A program made the position numbers and the translations under genes. A stretch of 10,791 nucleotides of DNA, from contig CATPAP010000015.1 of the NCBI GenBank assembly GCA_955651875.1, positions 1-10,791 on the forward strand. The letters are read 5' to 3'. The notes beneath the pieces are model-generated. The model had not been told where the DNA came from and made no database searches. It worked only from the letters and a program-made list of their open reading frames with translations. Each line of letters starts with the position of its first letter. The first letter of the stretch is position 1. This DNA is from Candidatus Dormiibacterota bacterium (lineage in GTDB: Bacteria; Chloroflexota; Dormibacteria; Aeolococcales; Aeolococcaceae). This document shows, piece after piece, positions 1-5,840 of this stretch.

Positions 1-1
1 A

Positions 2-169
2 GACTTGCGTGTCGCCGATCCCGATGCCCTGGAGCTCGAGGAGATCGACAAGCCGTTGGTCAATGACGGGCAGGTCGTAAGACCTTCGGACGTTGCACCC
101 CCCGACGCAATCGAGGGGATCTTCTGCGGTGCCGGTCCGCGTACACGAGCAGCCCTCAACCCACTTGAC
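2..169 (+). pseudogene. Decayed N-terminal fragment of a medium-chain dehydrogenase/quinone oxidoreductase (MDR) gene
   Basis: Reading from base 2, the peptide DPDALELEEIDKPLVNDGQV (bases 17-76) closely resembles the start of zinc-independent MDR alcohol dehydrogenases and quinone oxidoreductases, which typically read 'SPDVLEL-IDKP-V-D-EVLVRVHAA-VNP-D'. The expected continuation is present but out of frame. Bases 129-146 encode VPVRVH in frame 3, then bases 149-169 encode AALNPLD back in frame 2. About 52 unrelated bases (77-128) separate the two halves, and a single-base loss lies near 147-148. After base 169 the similarity stops, so the remaining roughly 280 residues of a normal MDR protein are missing. 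The frame stays open by chance to TGA at 194-196, overlapping the TTG start of the next gene. The 5' end lies outside the window. Family similarity is from memory of the motif; the frame breaks are read directly. Confidence 0.68.
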
Positions 170-179
170 TCCCGGTCCC

Positions 180-185
180 AGGAGG
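180..185 (+). promoter_or_regulatory. Shine-Dalgarno site deciding the TTG start of the MMPL gene
   Basis: AGGAGG lies seven bases before TTG at 193. This supports TTG 193 over any internal ATG. The stop TGA (194-196) of the remnant upstream frame overlaps the start, so residual translational coupling is possible. Confidence 0.75.
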
Positions 186-192
186 ATCTCGA

Positions 193-2328
193 TTGACCGC
201 TTTCGCCCGCCTCGTGCTCCGACATCGCAAGCTCATCCTGCTGGGATGGGCGGCTCTGTTCATCGCGGGGCTGTTTGGCGCGGGGGCCGCAGTCAACCGG
301 ATGTCGGCCGACTTCTCGCTGCCCGGTCAACCCGGGTCTGAGACTGCAGCCAAGGTGTTGCACGCCTACGGGACCGCCGCCGACATCGCCCCGTACCTGC
401 TGGTGATCACCGCTCAGGCAGGCCAGAGCGTCAACGTCGACCGGACGGATGCCGCCTTCGCGGCCGTCCAGTCAGCAGTGCCGACGGCCCGCATCATCGG
501 CCACGCTCAGACGGGTGATCCCATCTTCGAGACTCGCGACGGGCGCAGCGCATTCGCCTATGCGTTCATTCCGCAGCCAACGGCAATCGGGAATCAACTC
601 ATCACTCGCCTGCAAACGGCGCTCACCGCAAACACCCCCCCCACCACCAGCGCAACGGTGAGTGGCATTGACGCACTCGCTACCGGTGGCACTGCCGACA
701 CCAGTCCTGGATTGCTCGCAGAAACACTCATCGGCGGGGTGGGTGCACTTGGCGTTCTGCTCTTCGTCTTTGCATCGTTCCTCGCCCTGGTGCCGTTGCT
801 GGTTGCAGCCGTGGCGATTCTCACCACCTTTCTCGTCCTACTGGGAATCACCTACTTCAGTGACGTGTCGTACATCGTCCAATTCGTGGTTGGCCTCATC
901 GGCCTCGGTGTCGCGATCGACTATGCCCTGATCATTGTTACGCGCTGGCGTGAGGAACGAGCCCACGGCCTGTCCAACCACGACGCTGTGGTCGTCTCGA
1001 TGCAGACCGCCGGTCGCGCCGTCGTTTTCAGCGGATTGGCCGTCGCCGTCGGATTGGTGGCCCTGGTGGTCCTGCCGGTTCCGTTCCTGCGGTCGGTCGG
1101 CTACGGCGGCATGTTGATCCCATTGGTGAGTGTCGCCGTGGCAACCACCATGTTGCCCGCCATTCTCGGAGGTATCGGCCCTCGAATCGATTGGCCTCGC
1201 ATACGCCACGAGAATGTGGCGAGCCGCTTCTGGACGAGTTGGGGCAAGGGGGTCGTACGCCACCGCTGGCTTGCGGCCGGTGCAGCGGTGGCGATTCTCG
1301 CTCTGCTGGTTGTTCAGTTTCTCAATCTCTCGATTGCGGCGGCAAAGTCCGACTCCCTCAGCAAGTCGGGACCCACGTACGACGCGTGGCACGCGCTCGA
1401 CTCGAGCGGCGTCCCGCACGGTGTGTTGACCCCCATCATCGTGGATACGCAGACGTCTGTCGCGGGGTCGGTGGCAACGCGAATTCGAGGCGTCAACGAC
1501 ATCGTCACAGCGTTTGCGCCGACTGGCGAGGTGGCGACTGCAGCGGGCACGACGCTCGTGATCGCGATTCCACGCCAGGAGACATACAACGGCGCCACCG
1601 TGCAGGTCGTGCGGGATGTCCAAACCGCCGTCGCTGGCGCGCCGGGCATCATCGGGGTTAGTGGCGTGGGCGCGCTGGAGCTCGATGTCTTGAGCGGCGT
1701 ATACGGGAATCTCCCGCTCCTGCTCTTGTTGATCGTCCTGGTGACGTTTGTTCTTCTCGTCCGCACCTTCCGGTCGCTGCTCCTGCCGCTCAAGGCCATT
1801 GTCTTGAACTTTGCATCGGTTTCAGCCACGTTTGGCGGTTTGGTGTTGTTCTGGCAGGATGGGTACGGATCGAAGGCGGTCTACGGAATTGCACCGACCG
1901 GTTCCATCGACTTCTTTATCCCGATCATGACCTTCGCCTTCCTGTTTGGCCTCTCGATGGACTACGAGGTCTTCATTCTGGCGCGCATGCGTGAGGAGTA
2001 CGACGTCACCGGTTCCACCGACGATGCAGTGATCGCAGGTCTGGGACGGACAGGACGGCTCGTGACCTCGGCAGCGCTCGTCCTGTTCCTTGCGTTTCTC
2101 TCGCTCTCGAGCGGACCCGAAACCCTCGTCAAAGTGTTTGCCACCGGCCTCGCTTTCGGCATTCTTCTCGACGCCACCGTCGTGCGAATGTTGCTGGTCC
2201 CCGCGCTGGTGTCGTTGTTCGGAGACTGGAACTGGTATCTGCCAGATTCTGTCGCGCGCTTCCTGCGCATTCAACCGTCGCACATCTCGGCCCGTGAGGT
2301 TCGCGCTCAGCGCGCTGAGGCAGCCTAG
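193..2328 (+). CDS. MMPL/RND family membrane transporter
   Basis: This 711-aa inner-membrane protein belongs to the MMPL branch of the RND superfamily: proton-driven exporters of lipids or hydrophobic compounds, best known from mycobacterial MmpL3. The order is the family's duplicated one: TM1 at about 14-33, an extracytoplasmic loop about 35-170, five TM segments about 172-325, TM7 about 357-380, a second loop about 382-500, then five more TMs about 505-675. Both proton-relay Asp-Tyr pairs are kept: D243-Y244 in GLGVAIDYALI and D590-Y591 in LFGLSMDYEVF. Each is followed by the usual RxREE stretch (251-255, 598-602). Length is that of the short bacterial MMPL proteins, without the long C-terminal tail of MmpL3. 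TTG 193 is chosen because AGGAGG precedes it. It is the only intact plus-strand gene, and two sampled 60-base lines are 60% GC against 65-75% in three minus-strand lines, suggesting separate ancestry. Substrate cannot be told; no lipid-synthesis or regulator gene is adjacent. Family assignment is firm, role is inference. Confidence 0.95.
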   Translation: MTAFARLVLRHRKLILLGWAALFIAGLFGAGAAVNRMSADFSLPGQPGSETAAKVLHAYGTAADIAPYLLVITAQAGQSVNVDRTDAAFAAVQSAVPTARIIGHAQTGDPIFETRDGRSAFAYAFIPQPTAIGNQLITRLQTALTANTPPTTSATVSGIDALATGGTADTSPGLLAETLIGGVGALGVLLFVFASFLALVPLLVAAVAILTTFLVLLGITYFSDVSYIVQFVVGLIGLGVAIDYALIIVTRWREERAHGLSNHDAVVVSMQTAGRAVVFSGLAVAVGLVALVVLPVPFLRSVGYGGMLIPLVSVAVATTMLPAILGGIGPRIDWPRIRHENVASRFWTSWGKGVVRHRWLAAGAAVAILALLVVQFLNLSIAAAKSDSLSKSGPTYDAWHALDSSGVPHGVLTPIIVDTQTSVAGSVATRIRGVNDIVTAFAPTGEVATAAGTTLVIAIPRQETYNGATVQVVRDVQTAVAGAPGIIGVSGVGALELDVLSGVYGNLPLLLLLIVLVTFVLLVRTFRSLLLPLKAIVLNFASVSATFGGLVLFWQDGYGSKAVYGIAPTGSIDFFIPIMTFAFLFGLSMDYEVFILARMREEYDVTGSTDDAVIAGLGRTGRLVTSAALVLFLAFLSLSSGPETLVKVFATGLAFGILLDATVVRMLLVPALVSLFGDWNWYLPDSVARFLRIQPSHISAREVRAQRAEAA
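2306..2319. repeat. Perfect 14-bp palindrome in the last codons of the MMPL gene
   Basis: CTCAGCGCGCTGAG reads the same on both strands. It lies three codons before the MMPL stop, in the charged C-terminal tail. It could be chance in Ala/Arg-rich coding sequence, or it could form a cruciform or hairpin contributing to transcription end in this convergent region. Confidence 0.5.
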
Positions 2329-2332
2329 CTCC

Positions 2333-2368
2333 AGCGCGGCGTTAGTGCACCCGCCGTCGCACCGCGCT
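2333..2368. terminator. Inverted repeat between convergent stops, possible bidirectional terminator
   Basis: AGCGCGG at 2333-2339 is the exact reverse complement of CCGCGCT at 2362-2368. This gives a 7-bp GC stem with a 22-base loop that can close further with CG pairs. It spans the whole gap between the MMPL stop (2326-2328) and the NYN gene stop (2370-2368), where a shared terminator is expected. There is no T-run on either side, so intrinsic termination is uncertain. Confidence 0.4.
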
Positions 2369-2946
2369 CACGTCTGCGGCGGCTCCGCTTGCTGGCCGTC
2401 CGCGTCGGTGGCCGGGCGTGGCGGCCTGCGCAGCTCGTCGAGACGGCCGCGCACCTGCGGGTCGAGGCGGTCCTCGAGCCGGTTGGCGAAGCCGGCTTCG
2501 CGGCGGCGACGCACACTGTGCTCGTCGACGTCGGCTTTCACCCCAAGCACCACCCGCCGCAGGGCCTCGGCACCGATAACGGCCGCGCCCATGGCCATGA
2601 CCATCTCCCGCTGCAGCCTGTCCCCGGTGCTGACGGTCACCGACCTGGCATCGCCGCGGCGCGCGGCGATGGCAACGCGGCGCTCGATGACGTGGTCGGC
2701 AGTCTGCGTGGTGCTCCCGAAGATCACCGTGACGCCGTCGGTGCTCTCGCCGCCGCCCTGGTCGCGAGTTCGTCCGTGTGCGTCGAACACCACGGTCACA
2801 CGCTCACCGCTTGCCGCTGAGTACTCCCCGAGCATGCCGATCAGCCGGCGTCGTGCCGCCTCGACCTCGCCCGCCTTGATGAGCGGGGACAGCTCTGGCC
2901 ACGCGTGGATGATGTTGTAGCCGTCGACGACGAGCTCGCCGCTCAT
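2368..2946 (-). CDS. NYN/YacP-type PIN-like ribonuclease domain protein
   Basis: This 192-aa protein belongs to the YacP-like NYN family (a PIN-fold nuclease), the same family as Bacillus Rae1, a ribosome-associated endoribonuclease. Visible landmarks are the N-terminal strand and metal-binding LVVDGYNIIHA (D8, N11), a second acidic strand VVFDAHG (D55), TADHVIE (D84) and the S/T-x-D strand VSTGDRLQRE (D109). These four acidic positions are those expected of the active site. The C-terminal part (about 140-192) is Arg- and Pro-rich and low in complexity, unlike the compact domain. The start is ATG 2946, three bases after the rlmB stop, with GAGG about 8 bases upstream inside the end of rlmB. 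It is therefore probably co-transcribed and translationally coupled with rlmB, as in Firmicutes (rlmB-yacP). Function as a ribonuclease is inferred from family and neighbour. Confidence 0.88.
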   Translation of the reverse strand: MSGELVVDGYNIIHAWPELSPLIKAGEVEAARRRLIGMLGEYSAASGERVTVVFDAHGRTRDQGGGESTDGVTVIFGSTTQTADHVIERRVAIAARRGDARSVTVSTGDRLQREMVMAMGAAVIGAEALRRVVLGVKADVDEHSVRRRREAGFANRLEDRLDPQVRGRLDELRRPPRPATDADGQQAEPPQT

Positions 2947-2949
2947 CCG

Positions 2950-3687
2950 TCAGCCTCGCCGTGCGAAGCCGCGCTGGCGCGCCACCTCGTACAGCAGCAC
3001 CGCGGCGGCGGCACCGGCATTGAGCGACGATACCCGGCCGGCCAGCGGCAGGGAGACGACGGCATCGCAGTGGCGGCGGGTGAGCGAGCGCATCCCCTCC
3101 CCCTCCGCTCCCACCACGATGGCCACAGGCACCGTGAAGTCGAAGGCGTCGTACCGTGTCTCACCGTCGGCCGCGAGGCCCACCACCCACAGCCCCGCGG
3201 CCTGCATGTGCTCGAGCGCCTGCACCAGGTTCGTGACAATGACGACAGGAACGTGCTCGGTCGCGCCTGCGGACGCCTTGGCCGCCGCCGCGGTGACGCC
3301 GGTGGCGCGGTGGCGCGGCAGCACCATGCCGTCGGCGCCGACGGCATCCGCCGTGCGCGTGATCGCCCCGAGGTTCTGCGGGTCCTGGATGCCGTCGAGG
3401 ACGACGATGAGCTGGGGCGGCCGCGACTCCGCAAGGAGGTCCTCGAGCGCCAGCGGGGCGCGACCATGGAAATATCCGGCCACCCCCTGGTGGTGCTCAG
3501 TATGAGAGATGTCATCGAGACGCCGTCGCGGGCTCTCCTCCACGAGGATGTTCCGCTCGCGTGCCAGGCGCAGGATCTCGTCGAGCCGGTTCTCCTGCGT
3601 GACCCCCGCGGCGATCACCAGCTTGCGTGCCGCACGACCCGCGCGGAGCGCCTCGAGGACGGGATTGCGCCCGTACAGGACGTCCAC
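2950..3687 (-). CDS. rlmB: 23S rRNA (guanosine-2'-O-)-methyltransferase RlmB (TrmH/SpoU family)
   Basis: RlmB transfers a methyl group from S-adenosylmethionine to the 2'-OH of a conserved guanosine in 23S rRNA (G2251 in E. coli), in the cytoplasm. The 245-aa protein has the small RNA-binding N-domain opening with YGRNPVLEAL (5-14), and the SPOUT trefoil-knot domain with all three motifs. These are NLGAITRTADAVGADG (105-120; N105 and catalytic R111), IVVGAEGEGM (190-199) and LPLAGRVSSLNAGAAAAVLL (213-232). Length is typical. The frame is open farther upstream, but homology starts at GTG 3687 (MDVLYGRN), so I take that start. No clear ribosome site precedes it; a GATACT -10-like box six bases upstream suggests a leaderless mRNA. 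TrmH-family paralogues with tRNA targets exist, but the N-domain, length and cysS-rlmB-yacP context favour RlmB. Confidence 0.92.
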   Translation of the reverse strand: MDVLYGRNPVLEALRAGRAARKLVIAAGVTQENRLDEILRLARERNILVEESPRRRLDDISHTEHHQGVAGYFHGRAPLALEDLLAESRPPQLIVVLDGIQDPQNLGAITRTADAVGADGMVLPRHRATGVTAAAAKASAGATEHVPVVIVTNLVQALEHMQAAGLWVVGLAADGETRYDAFDFTVPVAIVVGAEGEGMRSLTRRHCDAVVSLPLAGRVSSLNAGAAAAVLLYEVARQRGFARRG

Positions 3688-3693
3688 GCTGCC

Positions 3694-3699
3694 AGTATC
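3694..3699 (-). promoter_or_regulatory. Possible -10 element for a leaderless rlmB transcript
   Basis: GATACT on the minus strand lies six bases before GTG 3687, which places the transcription start at or next to the start codon. No good -35 box is visible at 16-18 bases. The call is inference from spacing only. The 121-base gap 3688-3808 otherwise shows no gene or RNA structure that I recognise. Confidence 0.3.
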
Positions 3700-3808
3700 G
3701 CCGACGCTGTCGGGAATGCACCGCTGGCCGCGCTGGCGCAGCGAGCACCATGCTGACGACCGCGAGACCGAGCTGCCGCTGATCGCGTAGCGGCCAGACG
3801 CCAGACGG

Positions 3809-4459
3809 TCAGCCGTACGCGGGTTGGGCCCGGGGGAGCAGCGACATCGCCAGCGCAGCGCCGTACACGACGTCGACGGCAAGGCTCACCAGCTCGGCGA
3901 TGCCGTAGCCGCCGCCACGGGCACTGGCGCCGGCTCCCGAGAAAACGCTGAGAACCACGAGCGCGTCGAGGAGCAGGAAGATGACGCGGGCGGCCGTGTA
4001 TTTGGTGAGCCACGCGAAGAGGGCGGTGATGCCGCCGACGAGCACCGCCGTGAACGCGAAGGCGGGTCCGATGTCGAACGTCTGCGTCGTGGTAAGTCCG
4101 GTGTTCGGATCGGTGATCGGCACGTTGATGTGCTGGAGCAGGAGCCCGACCGCGATCAGCGCGATGGCGACGAGCAGCCCATATCCGATGGTGATCCAGC
4201 GGCAGATGGCCACCCAATCGGTGCCCGGCCGGTACACGGCAACGGCAGGGCCGCGGTAGCCGGCCGCGGCAGGAGCCACCGGGTTCAGCGGATACCCGAA
4301 GGCCGCGGGCGGCGGTGGCGGCGGCGGCGGCGGATCCTGGCGAGCCTCATCGACGCGGCGCCCGTCGGGGAGGATCAACGGCGATCCGCAGCGCTTGCAG
4401 GTGGTGCGCCCCCCGGCCTCCGACCAGTTCCAGCAGTTGGGGCAGACGTTGTCCGGCAT
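3809..4459 (-). CDS. Zinc-ribbon, poly-proline, four-TM membrane protein of unknown function
   Basis: I do not recognise a named family. The 216-aa protein has three parts. Residues 6-25 are a zinc ribbon with two CxxC pairs (CPNC at 6-9, CKRC at 21-24). Residues 26-80 are a Pro/Ala/Gly-rich linker with nine prolines in a row (43-51), coded mostly by CCG. The rest has four probable TM segments (about 84-107, 132-150, 157-175, 187-207). The ribbon is predicted to be cytoplasmic, tethered to the membrane bundle. ATG 4459 puts the ribbon at the N-terminus; an in-frame GTG at 4504 would add 15 Arg-rich residues. Neither has a good ribosome site, though GACAAT sits six bases before ATG 4459. It is followed by rlmB on the same strand after 121 bases and preceded by another Pro-tailed membrane protein. 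Such fusions are often called 'zinc ribbon domain-containing protein'. Role unknown. Confidence 0.82.
   Translation of the reverse strand: MPDNVCPNCWNWSEAGGRTTCKRCGSPLILPDGRRVDEARQDPPPPPPPPPAAFGYPLNPVAPAAAGYRGPAVAVYRPGTDWVAICRWITIGYGLLVAIALIAVGLLLQHINVPITDPNTGLTTTQTFDIGPAFAFTAVLVGGITALFAWLTKYTAARVIFLLLDALVVLSVFSGAGASARGGGYGIAELVSLAVDVVYGAALAMSLLPRAQPAYG
4307..4333 (-). repeat. CCG triplet run coding nine consecutive prolines
   Basis: Read on the minus strand this is CCG five times, CCA, CCG, CCG, CCC. It is an in-frame triplet microsatellite, so slippage would change proline number without breaking the frame. Runs of three or more prolines stall ribosomes and need elongation factor EF-P, which is known biology; its relevance here is inference. 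Confidence 0.8.
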
Positions 4460-4572
4460 CCGGCGATTGTCGTCAGGCCGGGTGCCGGGTGACCTGCGCG
4501 TCACCGATCAGCGCCGCACCCGTGACGCGGGCGCCAAGCTCACGCGACGACGGATTCGCCGGTGAGGCGAGG

Positions 4573-4595
4573 CACCGCGGCGAGACACCGCGGCG
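4573..4595. repeat. Short direct repeat CACCGCGGCG, two copies
   Basis: The ten-mer occurs at 4573-4582 and 4586-4595 with a 3-base spacer, immediately beside the hairpin at 4590-4609. It lies in the 195-base gap 4460-4654 between two membrane-protein genes. No gene is seen in this gap. It may be chance in GC-rich spacer. Confidence 0.5.
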
Positions 4596-4609
4596 CGGCT
4601 GCGCGCCGC
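4590..4609 (-). terminator. Stable GC hairpin downstream of the four-TM gene
   Basis: GCGGCGCG (4590-4597) and CGCGCCGC (4602-4609) form a perfect 8-bp stem with a 4-base loop. It begins 45 bases after the stop of the upstream minus-strand gene. No T-run follows, so it may be a Rho-dependent or U-tract-free terminator, or an mRNA 3'-end stabiliser. Confidence 0.45.
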
Positions 4610-4654
4610 CCGACCCCCCAGCGGGCAGGCGGAGCGCGTCGCCGGTCTGGTTGC

Positions 4655-5194
4655 TTAGGCGGGGGGCGGAGGAGGCGCGCCGCCGCCGAAGGTGGATCCT
4701 GCGCTCGGAGTCGTGTACGCGTGCGTGGCGGGTTGAGGATCAGACCGCTTGAGGAAGCCGCCGACGGCGACCACGATGCCGGCGATCAGCCCGATGAAGA
4801 GGCCGAAGCTCGGACCAACGCTGTAGCCGGGGCCCGACACACCGCTGCTGTGAAGGAGAAGCCAGAGAAGAGCCATCACGGCGGTGAAGACGCCGACGCC
4901 CGCATACAGCATGGCGTCTGTCTGCGGCAGCGGTGGAACATTCACCGACGACGCGAAGGTCCGGATGATGAACAGGGCAAGTCCTGCAAGGACACCGAGG
5001 AGGAAGAGCCAGCCCGGCCAGTCCCCGAGCGCACCGACCGACGTGCTGAACGAGCCGCAAGCGATTCCAGTGACGCCGCTGCAGTTGACGCTCGCGCTGT
5101 ACCACGGCAGGAAGACCGCGATGAGGGCGACAATTAGCCCGATGCCTATGGCGGTATCGCCATTGCTGTAGCTACGTCCGGCGATGACAGGCAA
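4655..5194 (-). CDS. Four-TM membrane protein with proline tail, unknown function
   Basis: I do not recognise the family. The 179-aa protein has four probable TM segments (about 14-32, 61-78, 96-115, 127-147). The loop between TM1 and TM2 carries two cysteines (C38, C46) that could form a disulfide if extracytoplasmic. The hydrophilic C-terminal tail (149-179) is low in complexity and ends in APPPPPA. The frame is open upstream to 5287, but TTG 5194 is chosen as start because AGGAGG lies six bases before it. A TATACT -10-like box lies about 40 bases upstream. It has the same topology and proline-rich character as the zinc-ribbon protein downstream (3809-4459), so the two may be divergent relatives, one with an added zinc ribbon. 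Stop is TAA; a strong hairpin follows. Function cannot be inferred from sequence. Confidence 0.8.
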   Translation of the reverse strand: MPVIAGRSYSNGDTAIGIGLIVALIAVFLPWYSASVNCSGVTGIACGSFSTSVGALGDWPGWLFLLGVLAGLALFIIRTFASSVNVPPLPQTDAMLYAGVGVFTAVMALLWLLLHSSGVSGPGYSVGPSFGLFIGLIAGIVVAVGGFLKRSDPQPATHAYTTPSAGSTFGGGAPPPPPA

Positions 5195-5200
5195 ATTGAT

Positions 5201-5206
5201 CCTCCT
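5201..5206 (-). promoter_or_regulatory. Shine-Dalgarno site deciding the TTG start at 5194
   Basis: AGGAGG on the minus strand, six bases before TTG 5194. The nine-mer AGGAGGATC is identical to the one in front of the MMPL TTG start. It argues against the longer reading frame starting at 5287. Confidence 0.75.
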
Positions 5207-5234
5207 CTTGACGGCCCAGGGTAGGCTGCCGCGC

Positions 5235-5240
5235 AGTATA
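5235..5240 (-). promoter_or_regulatory. Promoter -10 box candidate for the four-TM gene
   Basis: TATACT on the minus strand matches TATAAT at five of six positions. It would start transcription near 5228, leaving a leader of about 35 bases with the AGGAGG site. The -35 position at 17-base spacing reads ACCACA, a weak match (3 of 6). The remainder of the 216-base gap 5195-5410 holds no gene I can support. Confidence 0.45.
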
Positions 5241-5351
5241 GGGGCGCATCGGCAGACTGTGGTGACGTCGGGAGCACCAGATCCCAAGCTGACGCAGGCG
5301 AGCGATCAGCCGAGCTCCCCAAGGTAGAGCGGTGCTTCGGTCAACGGCCAA

Positions 5352-5365
5352 CTGCGCCTGCGCAG
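5352..5365 (-). terminator. Short GC hairpin downstream of the SHOCT gene
   Basis: CTGCG (5352-5356) and CGCAG (5361-5365) form a 5-bp stem with a 4-base loop, followed by only two T on the minus strand. It lies about 45 bases after the SHOCT gene stop. Weak; it could be chance in GC-rich spacer. Confidence 0.25.
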
Positions 5366-5410
5366 CGCGTGCCCGGCGGCCCATGATCCGCCGTCCCGCG
5401 CTGGCCGTCG

Positions 5411-5743
5411 TCAGGCTGGCGGGGGCGCTTGTTGAGCGAGGCCGGCAAGGTCAGCGCGGCGGGCGAGGTAGTCGGCGCGCGTCACCTCGCCGCGGGCGTA
5501 GCGCAACTCGAGCTCGGCGAGCGCAGGGGTCGTCGCGCGCGGAGCACCGGCTCGGCTGCCACGAACGACCGCGAGGATCTCGCGGATGACCCAGAGGGCC
5601 GCGATGATGAGCAGAACCCAGATGGTGAAGCGCAGGATGATCGCGAGCACGGCTACACCCGTGTCGACGTCGCCCGCGCCCAAGGGCCTCAGTGCGCCGC
5701 TGAATGGGGCAGGCTGAATGACCCTGATCGCTCCGTCGCCCAT
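5411..5743 (-). CDS. Single-TM SHOCT domain protein
   Basis: This 110-aa protein has one long hydrophobic segment (about 29-60). A C-terminal SHOCT motif follows at about 74-100, with the typical pattern LAELELRYARGEVTRADY and its conserved Leu, 'RYARGE' and Tyr positions. SHOCT is a short helical motif found at the end of many membrane and secreted proteins and thought to mediate oligomerisation. The N-terminal 28 residues are Gly/Pro-rich and the C-terminus ends in APPPA, echoing the APPPPPA end of the next gene. The start ATG 5743 is firm, with AAAGGAGG (5760-5753) nine bases before it. It follows cysS by 97 bases on the same strand and precedes the two four-TM genes. Specific function unknown. 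Confidence 0.85.
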   Translation of the reverse strand: MGDGAIRVIQPAPFSGALRPLGAGDVDTGVAVLAIILRFTIWVLLIIAALWVIREILAVVRGSRAGAPRATTPALAELELRYARGEVTRADYLARRADLAGLAQQAPPPA

Positions 5744-5752
5744 ATCTCACGG

Positions 5753-5760
5753 CCTCCTTT
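5753..5760 (-). promoter_or_regulatory. Strong Shine-Dalgarno site of the SHOCT gene
   Basis: AAAGGAGG on the minus strand, nine bases before ATG 5743. It is the best ribosome site in the window and fixes the start. Confidence 0.8.
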
Positions 5761-5761
5761 G

Positions 5762-5795
5762 CACGCCCGCCCGGGGGCCGGGACGCGAGGGCGTG
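5762..5795 (-). terminator. Inverted repeat after cysS
   Basis: CACGCCC (5762-5768) pairs with GGGCGTG (5789-5795), a 7-bp stem with a 20-base GC-rich loop, 45 bases after the cysS stop. No T-run follows; the next bases are the SHOCT ribosome site. It may attenuate rather than end transcription. Confidence 0.3.
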
Positions 5796-5840
5796 TCTCC
5801 AATCATGGACTTTCGAGCTTGCAGGGGGGTGACCGGTCGG

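Noticed and set aside
2905..3756. Plus-strand open frame of 283 codons opposite rlmB
   Set aside because: His/Arg-rich antisense shadow; the minus strand carries all RlmB motifs.
3780..3808. Tandem GCGTCTGG-like repeat just upstream of rlmB
   Set aside because: Only two short copies, not adjacent to any recognisable operator or structure; chance is sufficient.
5761..5840. Possible tRNA in the gap between cysS and the SHOCT gene
   Set aside because: The length fits, but there is no TψC-type GTTCGAnTC sequence, no acceptor stem pairing and no anticodon arm on either strand.
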